Origin: Marispirochaeta sp964554875
GTDB lineage: Bacteria; Spirochaetota; Spirochaetia; JC444; Marispirochaetaceae
Reading direction: 5' to 3'
Assembly (NCBI GenBank): GCA_964554875.1
Contig: CAZKQJ010000012.1
Location: 1 to 64,000, forward strand
DNA: 64,000 bases
The notes under the pieces were generated by a model. It worked only from the letters and a program-made list of their open reading frames with translations. It had not been told where the DNA came from and did no database searches. This document shows, piece by piece, positions 7,446-16,243 of the stretch. The position numbers and the translations under genes are program-made. Numbering within the stretch: position 1 is the first letter of the stretch; the number at the start of each line of letters is the position of its first letter.

Positions 7446-7820
7446 TTTACAGAAGATCATAAGATATTTCTTCAGGGTAAGTTCTTTTTGTAATCGTTCT
7501 TTCCACAGAAGCTGTTTTGTCATTCCGCGCTTTTTGAGGCGACGGCTGTACTCAGGAAAGAGAGACACCAGAGTTGTGTACTGTTCACTTTCCTCCTGTT
7601 TTTTTTCTTCCAGGAGTTCGATCAGCTCCGTATCGCTGAGGTTCAGGCTCTCATCGTAAGAGATTCTGGACCGCCGGAACCGTACAAGATATTCACTGAT
7701 GCTTGTTTTTGAGATTCCTGAAAGCTGTGCCGTTTCCCTGAGACGCCGAAAGAGATCATCCTTGATTTCGATGCGACCGATGATCAGCTGCATGGACAGC
7801 AGGAATGTCGTTTTTTCCAT
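7446..7820 (-). pseudogene. IS21 transposase IstA, N-terminal fragment
   Basis: About 120 residues match the start of IS21-type IstA: helix-turn-helix region TAQLSGISKTSISEYLVRF, an acidic linker (SLNLSDTELIELLEEKK), then YSRRLKKRGMTKQLLWKERL, which corresponds to the family block before the integrase core. The DDE core and IstB are missing; the frame continues into unrelated sequence. A transposon end was therefore deleted, leaving debris at the boundary between the AT-rich left region and the GC-richer operon that follows. Confidence 0.6.
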
Positions 7821-7847
7821 GGCTGCATACTGCCTCCAGGCTTATTC

Positions 7848-8327
7848 TCAAAGCACTTTGACGTAGAGACACCTGTCATCGCCATCGTCATAATAATCCT
7901 TCTGCACCGCTTCCAGGATATAACCCTGTTTTTCATGGAAGCTGCGGGTGGGGGCATAGAGCATGCTCGAGGAGGTTTCGATATATGCCTTCCTTCCGCC
8001 GAGCAATCTTATGTGGTCTTCGGCGTGTTCAAGCAGCATCCCGCCGATGCCCCTTCCCCTGAGCCTGTCATCGACGGCAATCCAGTATATGTCCCAGCGG
8101 TTGAAGGTCATAGGTATGGGGCCGAAGCATATATACCCGGTAAGACGGCTTTTTTCCCGGGCGGTCATGAAATAGTAACCGCTTTCATCGCCCTTTTTCA
8201 GTGCTTCCTGCACGAGCTCCAATGCCACATCGATCTCCCGGGCTTGGAAATAACCCGAGGATTCGAGAATTTCCCGTATCTGTTCGTCATCGCCGGGACT
8301 AAGCTCTTTCCTGATTACTATATTCAT
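7848..8327 (-). CDS. GNAT N-acetyltransferase, last gene of the aminomutase/ATP-grasp operon
   Basis: A 159-residue GNAT with strand-4/loop block WDIYWIAVDDRLRGRGIGGM (RGRGIG pyrophosphate loop) and C-terminal RSFHEKQGYILEAV. The start overlaps the stop of the upstream ATP-grasp gene by four bases (ATGA), so it is coupled to the operon. GNATs partnered with lysine 2,3-aminomutase include the beta-lysine N6-acetyltransferase AblB that makes the osmolyte N-epsilon-acetyl-beta-lysine. This protein is shorter than AblB and not clearly orthologous, so acetylation of beta-lysine or of the ligated product is inference from context. Confidence 0.75.
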   Translation of the reverse strand: MNIVIRKELSPGDDEQIREILESSGYFQAREIDVALELVQEALKKGDESGYYFMTAREKSRLTGYICFGPIPMTFNRWDIYWIAVDDRLRGRGIGGMLLEHAEDHIRLLGGRKAYIETSSSMLYAPTRSFHEKQGYILEAVQKDYYDDGDDRCLYVKVL

Positions 8328-9307
8328 CTCTTTCCGCCCGAAGATGCTACAATCCGTTCAATCATCTCATGATATGATATGCCCGCTTTTGCAGCCGCTT
8401 CAGGAAAACCCGCTCCGGGAGAAATGCAGGGGTTCGCGTTGACCTCCAGGACATGAGGCTGTCCCGTTTCATCCATCCGGAAATCAACCCTGGCATACCC
8501 CTTCAGACTGAAGAGGCCTGCGCATTCCCGGGCAATCGCGGTGAGCTGCTGCAGCATGGGATCGTCGTCGGAACCGAAATCAAAACTACGCAAGGAGTTC
8601 TGATACGATTCACAGGATTCATCCCATTTCGCTCTGTAATCGAGAAAAGGATTGTGCTCATTTTTTCCGCTGTAGATGATTTCCGAAGGGGGGAGAACCT
8701 CCCATGAGTCTTTCCCATCGGACAGCAAGGCGACATTTATCTCCCGACCCGACAGAAACCGCTCGGCGAAAAAACCTCCTCCCGATGCCGCGAGGAGTTC
8801 ATCGAGTTCTTCTTCCCGGGAGACCTCGACAACGGAATCTGAGGTCAATCCTGCCGAGCCGTGCTCCCACACCGATTTGACGATGTACCGCCCCGGGGAA
8901 AAAGTGCCTGAAGGAACCCCGCCGGCTTCATACCAGAAGGGAGTCGATATCCCCTGTCGAATCATCATCCTTTTTGAAATTATCTTGTGTGAGGTCAGGT
9001 AAAGTGTATCCGCACTGCAGCCCGTGTAGGGAATACTCTCCTGTTCAAGGATGTGTGGAAAGAGCGATATGAACCGGCCTTCTCCCGCAGAAGGGTCGAA
9101 AAGATTAAAAATCAGGCTGCCCCGGTGTTTTCCCAGGGTCCTGCGGAATTCAGCCAGGTTCATGTCGGCCTCTATTTCCCGGGTTTCATACCCGAGATCC
9201 TCCAGTGCGGTGCTTACCGTTTCCGCCTGGTCGAGGGTATCCTGATCGTCGGCGCCCGCCATGCTGGCGGGCCGGCAGAAAAGGATTGAAATCTTTCTAG
9301 AATTCAT
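8324..9307 (-). CDS. D-Ala-D-Ala-ligase-like ATP-grasp enzyme (second in operon)
   Basis: A 327-residue ATP-grasp protein. The start at 9307 matches the family N-terminus (strand KISILFCRP) and overlaps the upstream gene by 11 bases; an ATG at 9325 is possible. Landmarks are the pre-ATP-grasp domain (residues 1-95), HKIISKRMMIRQGISTPFWY (central domain), GRYIVKSVWEHGSAGL (ATP-binding lysine), and metal-binding ARVDFRMDETG ... LEVNANPCISPGAGF. Members join a carboxylate to an amine via an acylphosphate. The C-terminal loop differs from true Ddl, and no cell-wall genes adjoin, so a peptide or amino-acid amide substrate other than D-Ala is likely. Confidence 0.8.
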   Translation of the reverse strand: MNSRKISILFCRPASMAGADDQDTLDQAETVSTALEDLGYETREIEADMNLAEFRRTLGKHRGSLIFNLFDPSAGEGRFISLFPHILEQESIPYTGCSADTLYLTSHKIISKRMMIRQGISTPFWYEAGGVPSGTFSPGRYIVKSVWEHGSAGLTSDSVVEVSREEELDELLAASGGGFFAERFLSGREINVALLSDGKDSWEVLPPSEIIYSGKNEHNPFLDYRAKWDESCESYQNSLRSFDFGSDDDPMLQQLTAIARECAGLFSLKGYARVDFRMDETGQPHVLEVNANPCISPGAGFPEAAAKAGISYHEMIERIVASSGGKR

Positions 9308-10388
9308 GCAGAACGATTTTTCCATTGTGCTGTCTTTCAAGAGCGGAATTCATGATCTCCCTGATCAGTTCTTCATAGCTAATCCCTGCAAGACGGCACA
9401 GGATCGGCAGATCGGAATCGACAGGATGAAGACCGGCGAGGGGATTAACCTCGATAAAACTGGGTCGTCCATTCGAATCCAGCCGCAGGTCGATCCTGCC
9501 TCCGTCCCTGCATCCCAGTCCTCTCCAGGCAGCAAGTGATAGGTCCTTGCATGCTTCTCCCAGCTCTCCCCCAATCAGGGAATATTCAACCAGTTCACGG
9601 TAGTTTTTTTTCGTCTCATACGAGTAGACCACCCCCGGCGTCTCTTCCCGAAAAACCACTTCCATCGCTGGCAAGGCCCTCGCACCGGTACCGGTACCGA
9701 GAACCCCCACGGTAAATTCCCGGCCGGGAAGAAAGGTCTCCACGAGAACGGGCTGCCGGAATTCGGCCAAAAGATCGCTGCAGAGCTCGCGCAGGTCAAT
9801 TTCATTGCTGACCAGAGATCTGCTGCTGATTCCCTTGCCTGTTCCCTCCGCGGCAGGCTTTACAAACAGGGGAAAGGCGAGGGAGTGCCCGTCCAGGTCC
9901 GAAAGGGTTTTAACCACGATAAAATCGGGAGTCGCTATCCCCAGATTTTTAATAATATGTTTTGAAATCCCCTTGTGGAGGGTGATCCCGAGAACCAGCG
10001 GATCAGAAAAGGTATACGGGATTCGATAGGCATCCAGGAGGGCGGGTATCTGGGCCTCTCTTCCCAGACCGTGCATGCCTTCAGAGATATTGAAAACAAT
10101 ATCCCATCTTTCACCAAGGGCGAGCTTCCCGACCAGGGATTCAATTCCTCCGATCCGGACCGGGTCATAGCCCAAAGCCCGCAGGCTTTGCTCCAGTGCA
10201 TCGATTGTTTCAGGGGAATCCAGTTCAGCAGTCTCTTCCGGACTGTAATCCTTTGCGAGGTATTCCTCCTGCAGGTCGTAGGTGAGACCTACACGCAATT
10301 TTTCCTGTTTTCTCTTTTCAGAGTTTTCCGACCAGAAGCCTGTAGAGATAGTGTCTATTGTCTCAGAGGCTGTTGTCAGGATATTCAT
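9297..10388 (-). CDS. D-Ala-D-Ala-ligase-like ATP-grasp enzyme (first in operon)
   Basis: A 363-residue ATP-grasp. The start at 10388 has GAGGGG 8 bases upstream and overlaps the kamA 3' end by 26 bases. A 30-residue N-terminal extension precedes the first strand (LRVGLTYDLQEEYL). Key blocks are FNISEGMHGLGREAQIPALL (the region that contacts substrate in Ddl), PLFVKPAAEGTGKGI (ATP lysine), VETFLPGREFTVGVLG and metal ligands GRIDLRLDSNG ... FIEVNPLAGLHPVDSDL. It forms a tandem with the next ATP-grasp, so two successive ligations, or two alternative acceptors, are likely. The coupling to kamA points to beta-lysine as one building block (inference). Confidence 0.8.
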   Translation of the reverse strand: MNILTTASETIDTISTGFWSENSEKRKQEKLRVGLTYDLQEEYLAKDYSPEETAELDSPETIDALEQSLRALGYDPVRIGGIESLVGKLALGERWDIVFNISEGMHGLGREAQIPALLDAYRIPYTFSDPLVLGITLHKGISKHIIKNLGIATPDFIVVKTLSDLDGHSLAFPLFVKPAAEGTGKGISSRSLVSNEIDLRELCSDLLAEFRQPVLVETFLPGREFTVGVLGTGTGARALPAMEVVFREETPGVVYSYETKKNYRELVEYSLIGGELGEACKDLSLAAWRGLGCRDGGRIDLRLDSNGRPSFIEVNPLAGLHPVDSDLPILCRLAGISYEELIREIMNSALERQHNGKIVLHEF

Positions 10389-11667
10389 AGATGTTCCCCT
10401 CAAAATTTTTCAGAGTCAGTTTCCCATTGACCGTTCCCTGAATGTAGTCAGGACTAATGGGGATCTTTCCGCCTCCCCCGGGAGCGTCTATGACGTAGTG
10501 GGGAACCGCGTATCCCGAGGTAAAACCCCTCAGGCTGCGGATGAGCTCTATCCCCTCCCTCACGGTGGTCCTGAAATGAGCCGAACCTGCAATGGGATCG
10601 CACTGGTAGAGATAGTAGGGTCTGACCCTGATTGTCATCAGCTTATGGAAGAGATTCATCAGGGTCTCTGAATTATTATTTACCCCTTTGAGAAGAACTG
10701 TCTGGCTGCCCAGCGGAATCCCGGCATCCGCCAGACGAGTGCAGGCTTCGCTCGACTCCGGAGTTATCTCATCAGGATGTGTTGCGTGAATACTCATCCA
10801 CAGCGGATGGTACTTTTTCAGCATCCGGACAAGGGTTTCCGTAATCCGCTGGGGCAGGACCATAGGGACCTTCGTTCCCAGCCGAATAATTTCCACATGA
10901 GGAACTGCCCTCAGACTACTCAGAAGATACTCGAGGCTCTTCTCGGGCAGGGTCAAGGGATCTCCGCCGGAGACAAGAACGTCCCGCACCTCCCGGTGGG
11001 CCTTAATATATTTCAAGGCTTCGTCCCAGTCTTTCCTTCCCATAGCTTCGTTACCGTTGCCGACGACACGTGAGCGGGTGCAGTAGCGGCAATTAACCGA
11101 GCATGTGTTGGTCGCCAGAAGAAGGACCCTGTCGGGGTAACGATGAAAGAGTCCGGGAGCAACACAGTGGCCCTCTTCATTCAGCGGATCGTCCGATTCT
11201 CCGGAGGAGGAGACAAATTCGGCCAATCTGGGAATAACCGTCTTCCGAAGGGGTTGTGAAATATCCAGAGGATCGATAAGTGAGGCGTAGTAAGGCGTCA
11301 GCGAGAGCGGAAGCCTTCTACCCGCAAAGACGAGTGCGTCTTTTTCATCGTCGAAAAGACAGAAGATACGCTCCAGCTCCTTCAGGGTATGGATTCTGTT
11401 CCTGAACTGCCAACGCCAGTCATTCCATTCGTCATCACGGGTATCCGGAAAATAACGATTCCGGAAAGAGGATGATCGACGGCTGATGATGGGAAAAAGT
11501 TCAGCAGTATCCCCATGGCTGGGTAGAACGCTGACTAGACCAGGAGGCTCCTCGTCTTCGGCAGCGGGAACCGGATCGGAGAATTTAATTTGGATTGTGT
11601 TCCTTTTTACTGAAGCAGGTTTGGTTCGGGTGCAACCCGAAACGGCATAATCATTCTTACTTTCCAT
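10363..11667 (-). CDS. kamA: Lysine 2,3-aminomutase family radical SAM enzyme
   Basis: A 434-residue protein started at 11667; the frame continues upstream for 38 poorly conserved codons, and no strong ribosome site is seen. The radical SAM cluster motif is CSVNCRYC near residue 185, followed by DVLVSGGDPLTLPEKSLEYL and the C-terminal IPISPDYIQG region of KamA enzymes (PLP- and lysine-contact segments). KamA converts L-lysine to beta-lysine using SAM, a 4Fe-4S cluster and PLP. The related EpmB and glutamate 2,3-aminomutases share the fold, so substrate is probable rather than proven. It precedes two ATP-grasp ligases in one operon. Confidence 0.85.
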   Translation of the reverse strand: MESKNDYAVSGCTRTKPASVKRNTIQIKFSDPVPAAEDEEPPGLVSVLPSHGDTAELFPIISRRSSSFRNRYFPDTRDDEWNDWRWQFRNRIHTLKELERIFCLFDDEKDALVFAGRRLPLSLTPYYASLIDPLDISQPLRKTVIPRLAEFVSSSGESDDPLNEEGHCVAPGLFHRYPDRVLLLATNTCSVNCRYCTRSRVVGNGNEAMGRKDWDEALKYIKAHREVRDVLVSGGDPLTLPEKSLEYLLSSLRAVPHVEIIRLGTKVPMVLPQRITETLVRMLKKYHPLWMSIHATHPDEITPESSEACTRLADAGIPLGSQTVLLKGVNNNSETLMNLFHKLMTIRVRPYYLYQCDPIAGSAHFRTTVREGIELIRSLRGFTSGYAVPHYVIDAPGGGGKIPISPDYIQGTVNGKLTLKNFEGNIYEYPDNSL

Positions 11668-11851
11668 TGATTTTCTAATCCCTATATCCCGTGATAATCC
11701 ATTGATTACCCGGAATGGAAAAGAAAATACCGCAACCAGGTTGCGTCGGTAAAAGCCGATTCTGATCACCAGAAACAGCATGTTTACCTACGTCTAAATT
11801 CATCTTTTTTGAAAATATGTCAATATTCTTCCCGAAAATAATTGCATTATT

Positions 11852-13627
11852 TCATTTCGGTAAAACCGCTGCTTTCCCGCTGTCCGCATCCCGCAACAGA
11901 CCGGCTCCTTCCGCAAATCCCGTAAAGAAATGCCTCGCGTTCACGCCCAGGACACGGTTGTCGTATCCGCCCTCCTGGACGACCAGGGTCGGAATCTTCA
12001 TTTCTCCAATGTGCAGTCCGTTTCTGAAAAAATCCCCTGACCTGAGAAGCCAGGTCCCCGTCGGATCACCTTTCGCGGTGTCAAGGCCGAGGCAGACGAT
12101 CAGATAGCGGGGCTTGAACCGTCTGACCGCGTTGAGGGCCCGGGAGAGGGTCTCCAGGAACTTCTGACCGTCGACGTTTTCCGGGAGCGGGTAGTTGATG
12201 TTGTATCCTTTCCCTTCCCCCGATCCCCGTTCGTCCCTGAAACCGGAAAAATAGGGATAGGCGAATCGGGGATCTCCGTGCAGGGAAATGGTCAGAACGT
12301 CCGGTCTTTCATAAAAAATATCCTGATTGCCGTTTCCATGATGATAATCTATGTCCAGGACGGCCGTCCTGCCGTACTGTGCAAAGCGATAGGCCGCGGC
12401 GGCGGCGGAATTGAAGTAACAGAAGCCCCCGAATGCCTTTCTCTCCGCGTGGTGTCCCGGAGGCCGGATCAGCGCATAGGCGGCCCTTCTTCCTTCGAGA
12501 ATGAGGTCCGCCGCGGTCAGAACGCTGTCTACCGCTGACCTGGCGGCTTTGTAGGCATTCTCGTTCAGGGGGGTGAAAGTATCTATGCAGTAGTAACCCG
12601 CTCTGATTTCAAGCTCCTTCGGGGGCCGCGAGGTATTCCTGATCGGGAATACATACGGATATACGGATTTTCCGGTTCCTACAGCCGCACAGGCTTTCCT
12701 GATATAGCTGAGATATCCTCGGTCATGGATCCGGGAGAGGACCTTCGTTCCCTGTTCCTTCGGAGCGAATTCGTGAAAAAGATCGGTCCTGTTCAGTTCA
12801 TCCAGTATCGTTTTCACTCTGACGGGGGATTCCACGTACCCCCTCTCCCTGACATGGTGAATCTCGTGCTTCCGGTTTACCACCAGCGCGATCTGGTGAT
12901 CAGGTTTTATACTCCGGCGCACACCGATAAGCTTTCCGGAAAGGTAGCGCGGCTCCCTGACCTTTACAGGATCATCCCTGAAAGAATCCGTCACCATTTT
13001 TATATACGCATCATCGCAGACATCTCTGTACTTTGTCCGGAGGATTGCCTTTATCGCCTTGCGGGCTGCTGCCCTTCGCAGGGGAGTTCCCGAACCCAGA
13101 TCGTCGTACATCATGAAAGGCGGACAGGTATCTTTCGGCCCGACCGGGGTTTCATATTTTGTTCCGATAATCGGGAAAGCGCCGAAATTCTCATAGAATC
13201 TGAGCCGGGCCTGATTCTGCTCGATCAGACCCTCTTCTCTGCAGAGTTCAGGCTCGTCCGGTAGGCATTCGAAGAGAATGCCTTTGAGACCGATCTCCAC
13301 GGCTTCCTCCCTGACCCTCGTATACAGAGAGGAGCCCAAGCCTCCCCGTTCACCTGCCTTTGAAGCGATGTAGTCCAGATAGCCGTGATCCAGGCCCGAA
13401 AGGGTAGATAGCACGGCAAATCCCTGCACCGTTTCATGAAAATCTTCTATTACAAAGATCACGACCTTCTGCCTGTTTTGCACCGGGTCTCTGAGGGAAT
13501 CGCGTATCTTTTCGAACTTGGCGGCGGAAGTCCCGGGGAACTGCTCGAGAAAGATGTGCTCGATCTGCTCGATCGCACGGATATTTCTGGGGTAAATGGC
13601 ATCATATATGCGCCGTATCTTGAACAT
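11852..13627 (-). CDS. GNAT-acetylpolyamine amidohydrolase fusion
   Basis: A 591-residue two-domain protein. Residues about 1-230 form a GNAT-like domain (GYLDYIASKAGERGGLGSSL; RLRFYENFGAFPIIGTKYET). Residues about 250-590 are a histone-deacetylase-fold amidohydrolase of the acetylpolyamine type: RPPGHHAERKAFGGFCYFNS (catalytic histidine pair), AVLDIDYHHGNG (zinc Asp and His) and LGLDTAKGDPTG (third zinc ligand). One polypeptide can thus add and remove acetyl groups, presumably from an amine such as N-acetyl-beta-lysine; this is inference. It begins the operon with AGAAGGG 9 bases before the ATG. A 184-base spacer separates it from kamA. Confidence 0.8.
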   Translation of the reverse strand: MFKIRRIYDAIYPRNIRAIEQIEHIFLEQFPGTSAAKFEKIRDSLRDPVQNRQKVVIFVIEDFHETVQGFAVLSTLSGLDHGYLDYIASKAGERGGLGSSLYTRVREEAVEIGLKGILFECLPDEPELCREEGLIEQNQARLRFYENFGAFPIIGTKYETPVGPKDTCPPFMMYDDLGSGTPLRRAAARKAIKAILRTKYRDVCDDAYIKMVTDSFRDDPVKVREPRYLSGKLIGVRRSIKPDHQIALVVNRKHEIHHVRERGYVESPVRVKTILDELNRTDLFHEFAPKEQGTKVLSRIHDRGYLSYIRKACAAVGTGKSVYPYVFPIRNTSRPPKELEIRAGYYCIDTFTPLNENAYKAARSAVDSVLTAADLILEGRRAAYALIRPPGHHAERKAFGGFCYFNSAAAAAYRFAQYGRTAVLDIDYHHGNGNQDIFYERPDVLTISLHGDPRFAYPYFSGFRDERGSGEGKGYNINYPLPENVDGQKFLETLSRALNAVRRFKPRYLIVCLGLDTAKGDPTGTWLLRSGDFFRNGLHIGEMKIPTLVVQEGGYDNRVLGVNARHFFTGFAEGAGLLRDADSGKAAVLPK

Positions 13628-13915
13628 GGTCTTTTTCCCTTCTGAACCCTGATTTCCAAACAGTAATTTCTAAGAACCAGGGTGGAATCTCCGATGTATG
13701 ATACCATATACAAGGAGATTGAAGTGAGACCAAAGTTCGATGAAGATTCCGGAAGAGCGGAAAAAGTGTCCGCTTTGGGCCGGAATGGCTGTCCGGGTTA
13801 CGCCGGAATATACAGTATAGCTGCTGTTATAGGCTGTACCGCACCATCTTCGCTTTCAAGTTTCTTAAAATCCCCGCGCCCCATCACCGGAGCACAGGAC
13901 GTGCGGAGGCGGTTC

Positions 13916-16243
13916 TTATGCTGCCGGATTTGCATACAGATATCTCTGGAAAGCAATAAAGGTTTCCCTTATCTCTTCTATTCCGCCAAGTTTTTCTCTC
14001 GCATCTGTTATTGAATAATACTTCAAAGAAAGCAGATCCGGTAGTTTCTCCTGATCAAGCTCCTCCACACCGGTTTCAATATATTTGGAGAGAACAAATT
14101 CAAGAAATTCCTTCTGTTCTTTATTCAAGCCGTTAAAAATAAACGGTCTGGCTATTGCAACCCGCTCTTCCCGGCTTATGGGTTGGACCGCGAAGGATAC
14201 ATACTCAAGCACATCAAAGATGTCGCTGTTTTCTGCGTTTACAAGTCTCTGCAGAGTAGATAACTCGTCTTTGCCGTAACCAGCTTCCTCAAGGCTTTCA
14301 AGTAATGCCTTGCGGGTAGATGGGACCGACCATATTTTTCTAAGCTCATCTTCATTTTCAAAAAATTCAGGCAGCTTGCCAAATAGATTTTGTAAAAACT
14401 CCTCTGCCGAAATGGGTTTTCCGTCGGCACTCCAGAATGAAGTGGCTATCATGTGCTGGATTTCTCGTTCTTTTCCGTTTCTTAATTTTATTTTCAGCTT
14501 TTTGGGTCGTTCCTTTTCTTCGGGCCCTTCCAGATCACCCGGTTCTTCTTTTACCTCTGAAGGTTCTTTCGGTTCCGACGGTAAATAGGGTTCTGGTTCC
14601 AGGGGCTCACCGTCCCATTCCGGATCGAGAAAGTGATGGTACGCTCCGACATAATCATATAGAGTGAAATGGTCCTTGCCTTCAAAAAGGCGTGTGCCTC
14701 TTCCGATAATCTGTTTGAATTCGATCATGGAATTTATCGGTCTCAGGAGTACAATGTTCCTGATATTTCTTGCGTCGACACCGGTTGAAAGTTTCTGGGA
14801 GGTCGTCAGTACTGTAGGAATACTTTTTTCATTGTCCTGAAAATCCCGAAGGTGTTGTTCGCCAAGCTTTCCGTCATTGGCGGTAACACGGTGGCAATAA
14901 TTGGGATTATTGCTTTTCTTATGCTGGTTTATCAAATCCCGTATAGCCAGGGCATGCTCCTGATTGGCACAGAAAACGAGGGTCTTTTCTTTTTGGTTTA
15001 TTTCATCAAGGATAATATGTACCCGCTTTTCTTCACGCTCTTTTATCTGAATAATCCTATTAAAGTCCTCTTCACCATACACCCGGCCCTCTTCAACCTC
15101 TCCCTCGACTACCGTATCATCCGGGGTATAGATATATTCATCGATGGTAGTCTGCACCCGTTTTACCTTGAAGGGGGTGAGAAAGCCGTCGTTGATCCCT
15201 TCTTTCAGTGAATAGATATAGACCGGTTCGCCGAAATAAGCATAGGTGTCAACGTTATTCTTCCGTTTCGGGGTGGCAGTTAAGCCAAGCTGGACAGCTG
15301 GAGAAAAATACTCCATAATTCCCCGCCAATTGCTTTCATCATTAGCTCCGCCCCGGTGACACTCGTCAATAATGATAAAATCGAAATAATCTCGGGGGTA
15401 TTCACCGAAATTGGGAGCTGGGTTTCCATTCTCATCTCGACCGCTCATGAAGGTTTGAAATATGGTAAAAAAGATGTTTCCGTTTGTCGGTACACGTCCC
15501 TTTTTTCGTATAGCATCCGGAGCGATGCGTACAAGGGCGTCTTCCGGAAAAGCGTTAAAGGCATTGAAAGCCTGGTCGGCCAGAATATTCCTGTCCGCAA
15601 GAAAGAGTATCCTCGGCCGTCTTGATCCGTCTTTCTTCAGATTCCAGCGGGTATGGAAGAGCTTCCAGGCAATTTGAAAGGCGATAAATGTTTTACCGGT
15701 GCCGGTGGCCAGGGTAAGCAGGATCCTGTCTTTATCTTCTGCAACCGCATCGAGGGCCCGATTCACCGCTATTTCTTGATAGAAGCGGGGCGGCTGGGTG
15801 CCGCTTTTATCTTCGAAGGGGATGCTGTAAAAGGCGTCTCGCCACTTGTTCTGCTCCTCATGGGCCATGGCCCACAGCTCTTCGGGGGTGGGGAATGTAT
15901 AAACCGGGCCTTCTTCTCCGGTTTTCATATTGATTCGGTAGATTTCTCGGCCATTGGTTGCATAGGCAAAATCCAGTTTCAGCTTTTCTGCGTAAAGTTT
16001 TGCCTGGGCAACCCCTTCACCGACTTCGCGCTCAGCGCTTTTGGCTTCTATAACGGCAAGCTTGACGTTTCTATAGGAGAGGATGTAATCGGCAATGAGA
16101 GGTTTGCTTCTTGTACCGCCGGTTTGAATTTTGCCGTGGGTTATCTGATATTCGCGGTTTATTTTAGATTCACTGGCAGAACCCCAACCGCACTGCAGTA
16201 ATATAGGATCAATCAGCTCGGCTCTGGTTTCAGCTTCGTTCAT
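13916..16243 (-). CDS. hsdR: Type I restriction endonuclease subunit R
   Basis: A 775-residue protein started at 16243 (GGAGAG upstream). N-terminal nuclease domain: LAVIEAKSAEREVGEGVAQA, whose E-A-K is the PD-(D/E)XK core. Helicase motor: TLATGTGKTFIAFQ (Walker A), IIIDECHRGG (motif II), LGLTATPKR (motif III), and QIIGRGTRLF (motif VI). The C-terminal third is an EcoEI-type HsdR domain. It translocates DNA and cleaves when HsdM2S meets an unmethylated site. Length is usual for this EcoR124/EcoEI-like subgroup. It is the last gene of a five-gene operon and overlaps rhuM by 14 bases. Confidence 0.92.
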   Translation of the reverse strand: MNEAETRAELIDPILLQCGWGSASESKINREYQITHGKIQTGGTRSKPLIADYILSYRNVKLAVIEAKSAEREVGEGVAQAKLYAEKLKLDFAYATNGREIYRINMKTGEEGPVYTFPTPEELWAMAHEEQNKWRDAFYSIPFEDKSGTQPPRFYQEIAVNRALDAVAEDKDRILLTLATGTGKTFIAFQIAWKLFHTRWNLKKDGSRRPRILFLADRNILADQAFNAFNAFPEDALVRIAPDAIRKKGRVPTNGNIFFTIFQTFMSGRDENGNPAPNFGEYPRDYFDFIIIDECHRGGANDESNWRGIMEYFSPAVQLGLTATPKRKNNVDTYAYFGEPVYIYSLKEGINDGFLTPFKVKRVQTTIDEYIYTPDDTVVEGEVEEGRVYGEEDFNRIIQIKEREEKRVHIILDEINQKEKTLVFCANQEHALAIRDLINQHKKSNNPNYCHRVTANDGKLGEQHLRDFQDNEKSIPTVLTTSQKLSTGVDARNIRNIVLLRPINSMIEFKQIIGRGTRLFEGKDHFTLYDYVGAYHHFLDPEWDGEPLEPEPYLPSEPKEPSEVKEEPGDLEGPEEKERPKKLKIKLRNGKEREIQHMIATSFWSADGKPISAEEFLQNLFGKLPEFFENEDELRKIWSVPSTRKALLESLEEAGYGKDELSTLQRLVNAENSDIFDVLEYVSFAVQPISREERVAIARPFIFNGLNKEQKEFLEFVLSKYIETGVEELDQEKLPDLLSLKYYSITDAREKLGGIEEIRETFIAFQRYLYANPAA

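Noticed and set aside
9941..10201. Minus- and plus-strand frames of 70-150 codons within the ATP-grasp genes
   Set aside because: All are shadows of the GC-rich coding frames with no start signals.
13682..14014. A 110-codon plus-strand frame at the hsdR end
   Set aside because: More than half of it is antisense to hsdR and its product resembles nothing; the remaining 288-base gap is probably the upstream region of the deacetylase operon.
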